Of a stretch of 39,728 nucleotides of DNA, positions 9,601-17,131 are shown in pieces. The stretch's first letter is position 1; each line of letters starts with the position of its first letter. The stretch is taken from positions 8,567 through 48,294 of the forward strand of contig JADMJV010000126.1 in the NCBI GenBank assembly GCA_018780265.1, given 5' to 3'. The stretch is from a bacterium (GTDB lineage: Bacteria; Vulcanimicrobiota; Xenobia; Xenobiales; JADMJV01). Below the pieces are notes generated by a model, which had not been told where the DNA came from, searched no databases, and worked only from the letters and a program-made list of their open reading frames with translations. A program made the translations under genes and the position numbers.

Positions 9601-12291
9601 CGCCGCGTCCACCAGAGCAGCCTTGAAGTCGGCGACGGCGGGGGAGCAGCCATGAGTCTGGGAGCCTGGGCCCAGGCTTCGGGCGGACAGATCCCCAAGG
9701 AGGCCAGCGAACGCACCCTGAAGTTGATCAACGATGTATTCACCCGCATCGAGTTGATTCAAGCCGAGGGCATCCGTTTGCTGGCCAGCGGCAATCCCAA
9801 GGCTGCCACCCAAAAACTGCAAGAAGGGGTGGACTCGATAGCCAGTTCTGGAGTTCGCTGCGCCTATGTTGCCTCGGTACCGGTATATCTGACCCAGGCC
9901 CTACGGGTCCTGATGCAACAAACCCCGGACTACGCACCCGGGGGACGACGCGCCGTTTGGAAACGAGCCTGGGCGGCCAGCCAGCAGGCCTTCCGACTGA
10001 CCCGCTGGTACCGCAATAGCTTACCTCACCTGTGGCGCGAGAGGGGCTGGCTGGAAGCCGCCCGGGGGCGGCTGAGCCCCGCCCGCCAATGCTTTGAACG
10101 CAGTCTGGCCGAGGCCAGGCAACAGAGAGCCGTCTACGAACAGCTGGCCACACGACATGCTCAAGGCGTACTGGAGTGCATGCGGGGCCAGCCTCACGCC
10201 GAAGAACGGCTCCGCCAGACGCATCGCGAGTTGGCAGAGTTGGGCTTTCGCTTCGACGATCAAACAGGACTGTGTGCCCCCCTGGCCGTGCCGACATCGG
10301 TGACCCCGGCCCTGGCGGTGCGCTTTTCTCTGATTCAGGAAGCCGGCGGTCGGCTGGCTTCCGCCGTAAGCCGCAGCGACGTGTTTCAGGCCTGCTACGA
10401 GTCGGCCCGCAGTTTGTTGGGTGGAGAAGACTGTCTGATCATGGAGCTGCGACCCGACGGTTCCACGGCCGCAGTGGCCGGTACCACTCCCCCTGGAGAT
10501 CCCGGTCCGCTGATGGAGCGCGCTCTGGCCGGGTCGACGGTGCTGGTAGCCAATGAAGGGTGGTTGGATCGGGATTGGCTGGGTCCCATCGGGAGATCGG
10601 CCCTGTGCGTGGCCTTTCGCTTGCGCGGGCAACCGGCGGGCTGTCTGTACGCCTGGCATCGGGGTGTGCGCAGGTTGTTTCAAGAGGACGAAATTCATAT
10701 GGCCCAATTTCTGGCGGTGGTCACGGGAGCGGCCCTGGAGAACGCCGATGGCTACTCGAAAATAGCTGCCCTGACCCTTGACCTGGAACGGAGAGTGGAG
10801 GAGCGCACAGCCCAATTGGGTCAGTCGGAACAGCGCATCCGCCATCTCATGGAGGGCCTCCACGGGATTATCTGGGAGGCCAGTGCCGATTTTCGCTGTC
10901 TCTATGTCAGTCGTGGAGCTGAGGGGATCCTGGGCTATCCCCTCGAGTGGTGGCTGGACCAAACCGAGGTATGGGCTCACGTCCACCCGGAAGACTCGCA
11001 GCACGTGGCTCAAATCGCCGCCACCGGGCTGGCTCGGGGAGAGGACTTCGAGCTGGAGTATCGGGCTCTCGACCGATCGGGCAAAGTCCACTGGCTGCGC
11101 ACCACCGTCACAGTGGGCGACCAGTTGCGTGGCTTGAGTGTCGACATAACCCAGGCCAAAGAGCTGCAGGTCCAGGTGGAGCAGGCTCAGCGCATGGAGG
11201 CGGTAGGTCGCCTGGCCGGCGGCCTGGCCCACGATTTCAACAATTTGCTCACCGTGTATCGCGGTTACACCGATCTTTTACTGAAACAACTGGAGCGCGA
11301 CCACCCCTTGCGCGGCGAACTGGAGCAGATGCAGTCGGCTACCCAGCATGCCTCCTCCCTTACACGCCAACTGCTTTCTTTTAGCCGCCGACAAGTCACC
11401 TCACCCGAAATTGTCAACCTGGACACCTTGTTGGAACGCATGCGACCCTTGTTGAGTCGGTCCCTTCGGGGAGACATCGGCTTCCAGTGGACTCTGGGAG
11501 TGGCCGATGTGCAAGTGCGGGTGGACCCGGCCCAGTTCGAGCAAGTACTGGTCAATCTGGCCATCAATGCCCGCGACGCCATGCCCCAGGGAGGGACCTT
11601 AGCCATCACCACCGAGCAGCAGGCGGGGATGGCCCGCATTTCCGTCCGTGACACGGGAATCGGCATGGAACCAGCCATTCAATCCAAAATCTTCGACCCA
11701 TTCTTTACCACCAAAGGTCCTGAGGAAGGCACGGGATTGGGGCTCTCTACCGTCTACGGTATCGTCCAGCAGATGAACGGCTCCATCTCAGTGCAAAGCC
11801 AGCCGGGTCGGGGTAGCTGCTTTCGCATCGAACTGCCGATCTATTCCCACGCTCCGCCGACGCTCCCCCAACCCTCACCGCCCACCTGTCTGGAGGGGAA
11901 GGGAACGATTTTAGTGGTGGAGGACGACCCGCTGGTGCGCCTCCTCGCCGAACGAGTGCTGGAATTTTATGGCTACCACATTTTGACGGCCGAAAACGGG
12001 CTGAAGGGGCTGGAGGTATTGCGCGAGCGAGGAGATTCCGTCAACTTGCTGTTGACCGACGTGAACATGCCGGAAATGGGGGGAGGGCGACTGGCGGAGC
12101 ACGTTCGAGAATTGCTGCCCGCCCTGCCAGTCCTCTTCATGTCGGCCCATCACGAGGAGGAGTTTCTTCACCAGGGCGCTCTTGCGGCCCGGCTCCATTA
12201 CATCCAGAAGCCTTTTGACCCCGACGATCTGGTGCGTAAAGTGCAGGCCACCTTGAGGAATTCGGCCGGTCCCGCGGTTTCGTTGCGCTAA
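6691..12291 (+). CDS. Hybrid sensor histidine kinase with N-terminal pseudokinase and AAA ATPase
   Basis: The start at ATG 6691 has a strong AAGGAGG site seven bases upstream, giving 1866 residues. Domains in order: a Hanks-kinase-like domain (about 1-265); an AAA_16-type ATPase with Walker A ESGGGKS (about 298-304) and Walker B ALDDCQWAD (about 423); a long helical, TPR-like region (about 580-1150); GAF (about 1205-1355); a coiled linker; PAS (about 1387-1490); HisKA with AHDFNN and phospho-acceptor His 1514; HATPase with NLAINARDAMP (about 1625) and GTGLGLSTVYG; and a receiver with VVEDD (1742-1746) and phospho-acceptor Asp 1790. This matches the 'trifunctional' kinase/ATPase/histidine-kinase proteins. 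The kinase head is degenerate: the catalytic loop reads HCNIKPQN with Asn at 116, and the VAIK lysine is replaced in VVIHRL. It probably senses ligands rather than phosphorylating. No transmembrane helices are seen. Confidence 0.92.
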   Translation: MEGPAFPVFPEGLKAISSLGPNSFLAGNETSQQQVVIHRLLEPNPEGLERLRDLPRPVVCPLLLAHHGEWALQVRPFVAGRSLNQGWVSAAETLVLARSLLEALKLAHSVGVLHCNIKPQNIIVYQESPQFAACLVDFGAANLPRDSSLGRVPVSRLLYLSPEQTGVLSAPVGERSDLYSLGLVLYQCLAGHPWFGGTTATQLVVEQLDPPHKQLAQLAPEYTHLVPWLSRLLAADPGDRFGSAQQALLALPGLGEDPTPRILPVPQLVGRHKELEQLEAELTLLAGGHGGLVCIESESGGGKSRLLDSLHQMATRRGVKMLFGRGLTPASRPLQILEGVASQLVALIDLQGSLATRLSQDLSGVIETLTEGLPVLLPAFGQPGQTRPKVGAEIDLFREQRMQEALALFLSVLGSAEQPMVIALDDCQWADQLAIKVLYRQQRLHRPQNWVLLVLSWRSEEVGHDHLLRSLRPRTHLSLPTLKPAETELLLQSLVTSPLPQQALSAASRLSGGNPLAAEEALRCLVESGALSAGPGGWKLDEAVLQAVQDSPATAASLFGRPKLQRREVLQLLTAGAVLGRSFELCAAATLAGQTGEQAQAIAEEASQRHLVQSDGAGLTFVHDKVREACLELAGPEMRGDLHRRAGLFLEQAEPSRECEIAYHFSRSGEEARALPYALRSCQQARRQNDLELAERQARIAMRAAEFATGEIRLRASEGLGEILMLRGCYADSEPFLTQAAGLAENAFDRARLEGLLGELAFKRGDASAAKSALERALSRLGAQVPKSSLGFAWGAAREVALQALHTLFPTFFLAKKRPTAEDWLAIRLHSRLAYAYWFGQGSLACVWAHLRELNRAETFPAGLELAQAYSEHGPVMSIFPWFRRGIDYAQRSLKLRQQHGDVWGQGQSLCFSAAINYAASRFQPALACSRQSERLLERAGDLWEMHTAGYHKALCRYRLGDLAGAIEDARRVHQSSLEVGDGGGAAMSLGAWAQASGGQIPKEASERTLKLINDVFTRIELIQAEGIRLLASGNPKAATQKLQEGVDSIASSGVRCAYVASVPVYLTQALRVLMQQTPDYAPGGRRAVWKRAWAASQQAFRLTRWYRNSLPHLWRERGWLEAARGRLSPARQCFERSLAEARQQRAVYEQLATRHAQGVLECMRGQPHAEERLRQTHRELAELGFRFDDQTGLCAPLAVPTSVTPALAVRFSLIQEAGGRLASAVSRSDVFQACYESARSLLGGEDCLIMELRPDGSTAAVAGTTPPGDPGPLMERALAGSTVLVANEGWLDRDWLGPIGRSALCVAFRLRGQPAGCLYAWHRGVRRLFQEDEIHMAQFLAVVTGAALENADGYSKIAALTLDLERRVEERTAQLGQSEQRIRHLMEGLHGIIWEASADFRCLYVSRGAEGILGYPLEWWLDQTEVWAHVHPEDSQHVAQIAATGLARGEDFELEYRALDRSGKVHWLRTTVTVGDQLRGLSVDITQAKELQVQVEQAQRMEAVGRLAGGLAHDFNNLLTVYRGYTDLLLKQLERDHPLRGELEQMQSATQHASSLTRQLLSFSRRQVTSPEIVNLDTLLERMRPLLSRSLRGDIGFQWTLGVADVQVRVDPAQFEQVLVNLAINARDAMPQGGTLAITTEQQAGMARISVRDTGIGMEPAIQSKIFDPFFTTKGPEEGTGLGLSTVYGIVQQMNGSISVQSQPGRGSCFRIELPIYSHAPPTLPQPSPPTCLEGKGTILVVEDDPLVRLLAERVLEFYGYHILTAENGLKGLEVLRERGDSVNLLLTDVNMPEMGGGRLAEHVRELLPALPVLFMSAHHEEEFLHQGALAARLHYIQKPFDPDDLVRKVQATLRNSAGPAVSLR

Positions 12292-12296
12292 CGGCA

Positions 12297-12878
12297 CTAC
12301 CAATGCTCCGCCATCAACCGCGCCAGGCGTGGCCCGCTGAGCACGGAAGTGACTTGAGAGAAGGCCATCCCGGCTGCCCGAGCACCCGCGCCGTCGATCT
12401 CCAGCTGATCGCCCACCATCAGGCACTGGCAGGGTAACACATCCAGCTCTCGACAGACCAGCCACAAGAAATTCGGGTCGGGCTTTTCCAGGCCCACCTC
12501 GCTCGAGATGTAAAGTGCCGGAATCACCTGATCCAGGCCGGCCGCCCGCGCCTTAAGGCGCTGCGTGTGCCCACCGCCATTGCTCACAATAGCCACTTTC
12601 ACCCGTTGCGAGAGGGCTTCTAGCACGCGCAGCAGTTCCGGGTCGGGCCGGATGTGACGGGCTAACATCCGCCCCAGCATGGCCTGGTCGATGGCCTGCC
12701 CCGACAGCTCCTGCCAACCCTCAAACAGGGCCTGACGATCTCCGTGCCCCCCCCGATCCAGTTGCAGCAACCGGGTTTGACGGAGCGGATCGGAAAAATT
12801 CTCTCGCACGCACTGGAGAAAGGCCCCATCGCGGTCGATCAGAGTGTTGTCCAGGTCAAACAACAGCGCTTGCAGCAT
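12297..12878 (-). CDS. HAD-superfamily hydrolase
   Basis: This is a 193-residue phosphatase-like protein with all four HAD motifs: FDLDNTLID (nucleophile and acid/base Asp), IVSNGG (motif II), LEKPDP (Lys, motif III) and VGDQLEIDGAGA (metal-binding acids, motif IV). A small helical cap lies between motifs I and II, as in subfamily IA. It should dephosphorylate a small phosphorylated metabolite, not identifiable here. The ATG at 12878 lies inside the 3' end of the ATP-grasp gene (23-base overlap), so translation is coupled and the enzyme belongs to that cassette. A TTG lies five codons further upstream. A decayed copy of this gene lies at 6520-6603. The gene is convergent with the giant histidine kinase, five bases apart. 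Confidence 0.9.
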   Translation of the reverse strand: MLQALLFDLDNTLIDRDGAFLQCVRENFSDPLRQTRLLQLDRGGHGDRQALFEGWQELSGQAIDQAMLGRMLARHIRPDPELLRVLEALSQRVKVAIVSNGGGHTQRLKARAAGLDQVIPALYISSEVGLEKPDPNFLWLVCRELDVLPCQCLMVGDQLEIDGAGARAAGMAFSQVTSVLSGPRLARLMAEHW

Positions 12879-13941
12879 CGCATATCCGGGCAATGGCCGT
12901 ATAGGCAGATTCGCCGTTGTGGGTCAGACGAGGCAGCAGGTCGCCAAAAGCGTTGATCTCCCCCACCAGCGGCCGGCCGCCGTGATCCAGGAGAATGTCC
13001 ACGCCGGCATAGAGCGATTGGGGAAAGCATGCGGCGGCCCGCTCGGCCAGCCGTAGTGCCTCCTCAAAGCGAGGTCCGATGGCCTGGCGCACAAGGTCCT
13101 CGTCGCAGCGCTGGTTGCCCAGGTGCAGGTTGGTCATGGGGTGGCGGCTCTGGCGCACCACTCGATGGCGCGCCTGACCGGCCACCACCAGCACTCGCAT
13201 ATCCACCGCTCCCTGGCATAACGTCAGTTTGGGGATCCATTGTTCGGCAATCATCCCCTGGGGAAGCAAATTACCCAGAATGATTTCCAGTTCGGCCAGT
13301 TGCGTGTACCGCTGAACTTTCAGGCTGTTGACCAGCACCCCGCCACTCTGAATCTGCAGGGGAGCGATAAGCAATTGACGCTGCGGCATCCAGCGCAAGG
13401 CGCACACCCCGGACGCCGAGGATCCGTGCAGTGGCTTGAAAAAAAGCCGACCGCTGCCGCGCTCCCGCATATGCTCAAGCAAGGCCGGAAAATCAGCCGG
13501 AGCCAGTTGGGCCGGGGGTCGGGCCAGTCCATGCTGGACAAAGCGCTGATGACAGGCCCACTTATCAAACATTAAAGCGATCTCGTGGGGGGCATTGAGA
13601 CAGGGAATCGCTCGTCGCTCCATGTCTTCCAGCAATCGGCAAAACCCCCGATGATACTCTTTCAGGTATCCAATCTGGCCAAAGGCCGGTTGAGCCCGGG
13701 CCGGCCCTCCACCCAATGCGATCAGCCCCTGAGCGACGCTCTCGTTCTCGCCTGGCGAGTCGATGCGCAGCAGGTCAACCTGCAGACGATCCAACGCCGT
13801 GGGGTCGCTGAGCAGTTGCTGGTACGAGAGAATGATGGGGGCGGGAAAGCCCAACTGCTGGCGGGCCCGGGCAAAATCCTGCAGGCGACGATTCTCGGGA
13901 TTGCCGATCAGGCCCAGCCGTTTATTCGCCAACCGCGACAA
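12856..13941 (-). CDS. STM4014-family ATP-grasp protein
   Basis: The product is about 361 residues. The C-terminal two-thirds has the ATP-grasp pattern: GRLFFKPLHGSSASGV (nucleotide-binding Lys and glycine loop), AEQWIPK, DMRVLVVAG, and the metal-binding YAGVDILLDHGGRPLVGEIN near the end. ATP-grasp enzymes join a carboxylate to an amine or similar nucleophile through an acyl-phosphate. The layout matches what I recall of the STM4014 family of Salmonella and actinobacteria, whose substrate is unknown, and its neighbour STM4015 is encoded just upstream here. The start is a TTG at 13941, overlapping the WGR-STM4015 stop by 20 bases; TTG 13932 (ANKRLGLIG) is an alternative. The HAD gene overlaps its 3' end. 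It probably modifies a peptide or a small molecule; this is inference. Confidence 0.82.
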   Translation of the reverse strand: MSRLANKRLGLIGNPENRRLQDFARARQQLGFPAPIILSYQQLLSDPTALDRLQVDLLRIDSPGENESVAQGLIALGGGPARAQPAFGQIGYLKEYHRGFCRLLEDMERRAIPCLNAPHEIALMFDKWACHQRFVQHGLARPPAQLAPADFPALLEHMRERGSGRLFFKPLHGSSASGVCALRWMPQRQLLIAPLQIQSGGVLVNSLKVQRYTQLAELEIILGNLLPQGMIAEQWIPKLTLCQGAVDMRVLVVAGQARHRVVRQSRHPMTNLHLGNQRCDEDLVRQAIGPRFEEALRLAERAAACFPQSLYAGVDILLDHGGRPLVGEINAFGDLLPRLTHNGESAYTAIARICDAASAVV

Positions 13942-15100
13942 ACCGCCATTCTTCCTCTTCCTCCATGTCGCTGGGCTTGGAGGCGTCCACGGTCAGTGGC
14001 AGGGCCTTGAGACGTTTGATCAGATCGGGGCTGATATAGTTGTAGTGCAGGTTCAACTTCTTAAGCGTGGGGCTGGACAGCTTGAGCAAGGCATTGGCCC
14101 CATCATCGCCGAGAGTGCCCAGCGACAGGTCAAGCGTCTCCAGGCGCTGCACCAGAGGACAGTTGACCAGCACGGCCGCAATCTCGTCGGCCCGCTCGCT
14201 GTTGCGCAGCCCCAAATATTTGAGCTGAGGGAAAAGTTGGCCCGCGAGAATGGGCTGCAAATCTTCGACGGTAGCATTGGCGCCGTATTCTTCCGTTCCC
14301 AGCCACAATTCAAGATACTCCAGGTTGGGAAATTTGGCCATGCCGATGGAGCGCACCACCGACACGTCCAGGCCGCCGGTCTCGATGGCCAGCCCCCGCA
14401 ATCTCTCGTGGGCGGGGGCGCTGAGTTTCAGGCCGTCGCCCCCGCGCGATCGCAACAGTTGAAGTTTGGGATAGGCCTGCAACAAAGGCGCCAGGTCGCT
14501 CTGATGGATCCAGGACATCTCGTTCTCTTCGCTGGTGATGTCGCCCAGATAGAGAGCCAACAGATTGGGCAGCCGCTCCTTGCCCTCCACCAAAGTGGCG
14601 ATGACATGCTCGGGCGAGGTTTCCGAATCGTCCCCATGCCAGGCGCCGATCACCAGAGCAGTGGCCTCCAGTGCGGCCGGCAAAGCCAGAAAGTGCTTCA
14701 GGTTGGGGATCAGTTTGTCGCTGTCCCAATCCGAGCGAAAGCGATAGACCACATCGGCTTTTGGCGCCTTCTCGGGGTCGTAGTCCACCACCCGCTTGCC
14801 CACGAAGGTGCCGGCATTGTGGCTGATATCCTCGCGGCGATGGATGGAGGTGAAGGCCACCAGCGGGATTTCGTCCGAGGAAGCCTGAGAGGCGGCCGCG
14901 TCTACGTAGCCTTTGCCCAATTTTTCCTTGACCAACTTGTCAAAATCCTTGCGGGCAGCCTCCTCGCCAGCGAACGACTTGCTAGAAGTCTGGCCGGTCG
15001 AGCCAATGCGGCCGTAGGTGACGGTGTGACTGCTGCCCTCCAGTTGGATATTCCAGAATTTGCTGGACTTGGCGTCCATATAGATCAGTTCGCGCTTCAT
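13922..15100 (-). CDS. WGR domain fused to STM4015-family leucine-rich protein
   Basis: This is a 392-residue fusion. Residues 1-75 form a WGR domain (KFWNIQLEGSSHTVTYGRIG, then TGQTSSKSF), a module known from PARPs and bacterial nucleic-acid-related proteins. After a linker, residues from about 95 carry the STM4015 pattern: LGDITSEENEMSWIHQSDL, a LRSRGG strand, GLAIETGGL, LEYLELWLGTEEYG and LETLDLSLGTLGDDGANALL. These are leucine-rich-repeat strands that should form a solenoid. The tail is very acidic (MEEEEEWRF). No enzyme motif is visible, so it probably binds a protein or nucleic acid and presents a substrate to the cassette's enzymes. Its ATG at 15100 follows the LRR-DUF6745 stop by two bases, and the ATP-grasp gene overlaps its end. 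Confidence 0.85.
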   Translation of the reverse strand: MKRELIYMDAKSSKFWNIQLEGSSHTVTYGRIGSTGQTSSKSFAGEEAARKDFDKLVKEKLGKGYVDAAASQASSDEIPLVAFTSIHRREDISHNAGTFVGKRVVDYDPEKAPKADVVYRFRSDWDSDKLIPNLKHFLALPAALEATALVIGAWHGDDSETSPEHVIATLVEGKERLPNLLALYLGDITSEENEMSWIHQSDLAPLLQAYPKLQLLRSRGGDGLKLSAPAHERLRGLAIETGGLDVSVVRSIGMAKFPNLEYLELWLGTEEYGANATVEDLQPILAGQLFPQLKYLGLRNSERADEIAAVLVNCPLVQRLETLDLSLGTLGDDGANALLKLSSPTLKKLNLHYNYISPDLIKRLKALPLTVDASKPSDMEEEEEWRFVAVGE

Positions 15101-15102
15101 GG

Positions 15103-16053
15103 TCAGGTCTCCATATCCGGATGGTATAAGGCAGGGTCATCAAAACCGGCCACCCAGGCAGCCGCCTGGTGGCAGCTTTCCATGGTGGGCGGGACTCGAA
15201 TCAAATACTGGCGTCCGGTCGAGGGGCAGCAACAGGAAAGACCCACCAGCGGCTCGTCTTCGTCCAGCTCAATGCGCAGCAACTGGCGCAGGCCACCGGC
15301 ATCGCGGTCCTGGTCCAGACGGGTCGGGTTGGTTTCTTGAGCGAAACGAAGGTAGCCGATGCGCTCAATCATAACCCGGCGCCGCTCGGCATTGGCCTCG
15401 GCCAGGGCCTCCTTGGCGCTGATCTGGTCGGGATGAAAGGCGATGCGCTCGTCCACCCGCACGCCCCGCCAGCGCAAAGAAGCGCCCTGCAAACTGGCCG
15501 GCAAACCGGTGATGCCGGTGCCACCCACATCCACCCAACTGGTCACCTCGATTCCCTCCGGGAGGTGGGTCAATTGCACACAGCCCGACAGATCGAGATG
15601 CGAGAGACGCCCAATCCATGAGGGCAGCCGGGTGACCGCCAGGCAACCGCGCAACACCAGCGAGCCGCGCTGCAGACTGGCCTGGTCGGGCCAACCACTG
15701 AATCGAGTGCAGCCGGTCATGTCTAAAAACCAGCAGCTGAGATTTTCAGGCAGCGACTCCAAAGCAGTGCAATTTCGCAGGCTGATAGAACCGGCCGTCA
15801 ATCCTGTGGGGAGAGATTGCAGGCGAGTGCAGTCATCCAGGATCAACCGATTGTCGACGCGCAAATCGGCAGGCAAATGGGTGAGTTGAGAAGCGCGGGC
15901 GTCCAGTTCGTAGCAACTGAGCCCGGCCGGCAAAGAATCTCCTGCATAATTGCTGAGGTCGAGACGGCCATCCACTCGGACCGGTCGCTCTAAGGCGCCC
16001 TCGCGAATGGCCTGACTGACTTGCTCCGGAGAGGCGATTTCAGTCCCTAACAA
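15103..16053 (-). CDS. Leucine-rich repeat protein with C-terminal DUF6745-like region
   Basis: The protein is 316 residues from a TTG at 16053. From about 30 to 200 it has short LRR-like beta repeats of the form L-P-x-x-L-x-x-x-x-L-x-L-x-x-C (for example LILDDCTRLQSLPTGL and LVLRGCLAVTRLPSWIG). The C-terminal 110 residues match what I know of DUF6745: AEANAERRRVMIERIGY, then LDQDRDAGGLRQLLRIEL, CPSTGRQYLIRVPP and AAAWVAGFDDPALYHP. Cysteines recur at fixed positions in the repeats and in the CCCPSTGR segment. The function of DUF6745 is unknown. The start lies 14 bases inside the preceding 104-aa gene, and the stop is two bases before the WGR-STM4015 ATG, so the gene is part of a coupled cassette. 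Confidence 0.8.
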   Translation of the reverse strand: MLGTEIASPEQVSQAIREGALERPVRVDGRLDLSNYAGDSLPAGLSCYELDARASQLTHLPADLRVDNRLILDDCTRLQSLPTGLTAGSISLRNCTALESLPENLSCWFLDMTGCTRFSGWPDQASLQRGSLVLRGCLAVTRLPSWIGRLSHLDLSGCVQLTHLPEGIEVTSWVDVGGTGITGLPASLQGASLRWRGVRVDERIAFHPDQISAKEALAEANAERRRVMIERIGYLRFAQETNPTRLDQDRDAGGLRQLLRIELDEDEPLVGLSCCCPSTGRQYLIRVPPTMESCHQAAAWVAGFDDPALYHPDMET

Positions 16054-16354
16054 TGCGGATCTCTTGGGGGGAGTATTCGCGCTGACGCCAGACCTGGTAA
16101 GTACCGGTGGGCAGTGGAATGGGCGCGTGCTCTTCGTGAATCAGCGACACTTCCGGCCCGCGCACTTGCAAAAATAGCCGCTGCTGTCCCTGATACAGGG
16201 AGGCCTGATCGAACTCGCGGATGCGATGGCAATGGCCGGTCAACTCGCCGTGAGCCAAAATGGTATGGGCCAATTTGTCCAGCCCGTCCGGCAGAGTAAT
16301 AACTTCCTGGAGGACCACGTCCCCGTGGCGAAACTGCTTAAGACGACGTTCCAT
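16040..16354 (-). CDS. Conserved small protein preceding the DUF6745 gene
   Basis: ATG 16354 gives a 104-residue protein; a TTG at 16375 would add seven residues. It is beta-rich. Conserved-looking segments include GDVVLQEV, LAHTILAHGELTGHCHRI, LFLQVRGPEVSLIHEEHAPI and GTYQVWRQREYSPQEIRIV. Several histidines (HGELTGHCH and HEEHAPI) are spaced as in a cupin-like or metal-binding beta barrel, but I cannot name the fold. From memory, proteins with the same HEEH-x-PI and RQREYSP signatures are often found beside DUF6745 genes, which supports a joint function. It overlaps the LRR-DUF6745 gene by 14 bases and lies about 40 bases after the GT2 stop, so it may be read from the glycan operon transcript. 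Confidence 0.75.
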   Translation of the reverse strand: MERRLKQFRHGDVVLQEVITLPDGLDKLAHTILAHGELTGHCHRIREFDQASLYQGQQRLFLQVRGPEVSLIHEEHAPIPLPTGTYQVWRQREYSPQEIRIVRD

Positions 16355-16396
16355 TCCGCCTAATTGGCCCTGCAAAGCCAGCTTCCTGTGCCGGAC

Positions 16397-17131
16397 CTAA
16401 GCTGGTTTCAGGTGAACCGTCTCGGGTCCGCGGCCCAGAAAGCGGGTGGCCAGGGCGTAAAAAAACCAGCGCAGATAGGCTGGCAACCAGGCCATCACGC
16501 GAAACCGGCTCTGGCCGCGCTGGCGCTCGTGCCACTGGGCGGGTACTTCGCCGATTTTCCAGCCCAGGCGGTGAGCCTTGACCAGCAGTTCAATGCTGTA
16601 GACAAAACCCATGGTGGATTCGATGGGAATTGACTGAATCAGGCGACGTGAAAAGAGGCGAAATCCACTGGTGGGGTCGTGGGTCGGCAATCCGGCCAGG
16701 TGATACAGCAAAAAGGCGGCCAGCCGGACCAGAGTGCCCTTGAGCCATGGGCAGCCCTCCATGCACCCCCCCGGGATGAAGCGACTGGCGGTGACGATCT
16801 CACAGCCTTGCTCAAATTTGGCCACCATCTGATCGAGAATGGGAGCGTTGTAGTCGTCATCGGCCGGAATGACCACGATGGCCGGGGCCGTGGCCTGGCC
16901 AAATCCGGTCAGCACGGCGGCCTGGGCTCCGCGCCCCAAATTGCGCACGGGCACGATGGTCAAAGGACTGAGGTCGTGCTGGCGCAGCGCGGCCAGGGTG
17001 GTGTCTTCTTCAAAATCGTAGCAGATCAAAATGCGCGCTGGAGTGCGCAGGTGCCGACGAAAGGATTCCAGGGTGGGGATGATATTGTCGCCTTCGTTGT
17101 AGACCGGAATGATAATGTCCAGCTCAGTCAT
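16397..17131 (-). CDS. Family 2 glycosyltransferase, dolichol-phosphate-mannosyltransferase-like
   Basis: This is a 244-residue GT-A glycosyltransferase. It opens with LDIIIPVYNEGDNI, the standard GT2 nucleotide-sugar strand, and has the metal-binding acidic motif VIPADDDYNAPIL in place of DxD. VTASRFIPGG and DPTSGFRLFSRR are typical of polyprenyl-phosphate mannosyl/glucosyl transferases. The C-terminus (MAWLPAYLRWFFYALATRFLG) could sit at the membrane face but is not a full pair of helices. Such enzymes load a sugar onto a lipid carrier or directly onto a glycan. Its ATG overlaps the end of the Gfo/Idh gene by eight bases, making it the last gene of the sugar operon. The ArnT-like enzyme at the head of the run would be a natural user of its product. 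Confidence 0.9.
   Translation of the reverse strand: MTELDIIIPVYNEGDNIIPTLESFRRHLRTPARILICYDFEEDTTLAALRQHDLSPLTIVPVRNLGRGAQAAVLTGFGQATAPAIVVIPADDDYNAPILDQMVAKFEQGCEIVTASRFIPGGCMEGCPWLKGTLVRLAAFLLYHLAGLPTHDPTSGFRLFSRRLIQSIPIESTMGFVYSIELLVKAHRLGWKIGEVPAQWHERQRGQSRFRVMAWLPAYLRWFFYALATRFLGRGPETVHLKPA

Noticed and set aside
8545..9822. A 425-residue minus-strand open frame inside the sensor kinase
   Set aside because: It is antisense to the helical-repeat part of the sensor protein, with no ribosome site and no recognisable motif.
13763..15340. A 525-residue plus-strand open frame across the STM4014/STM4015 genes
   Set aside because: It lies antisense to three well-recognised genes, has no domain character and many His/Gln-rich shadow stretches; it arises from GC-rich codon bias.
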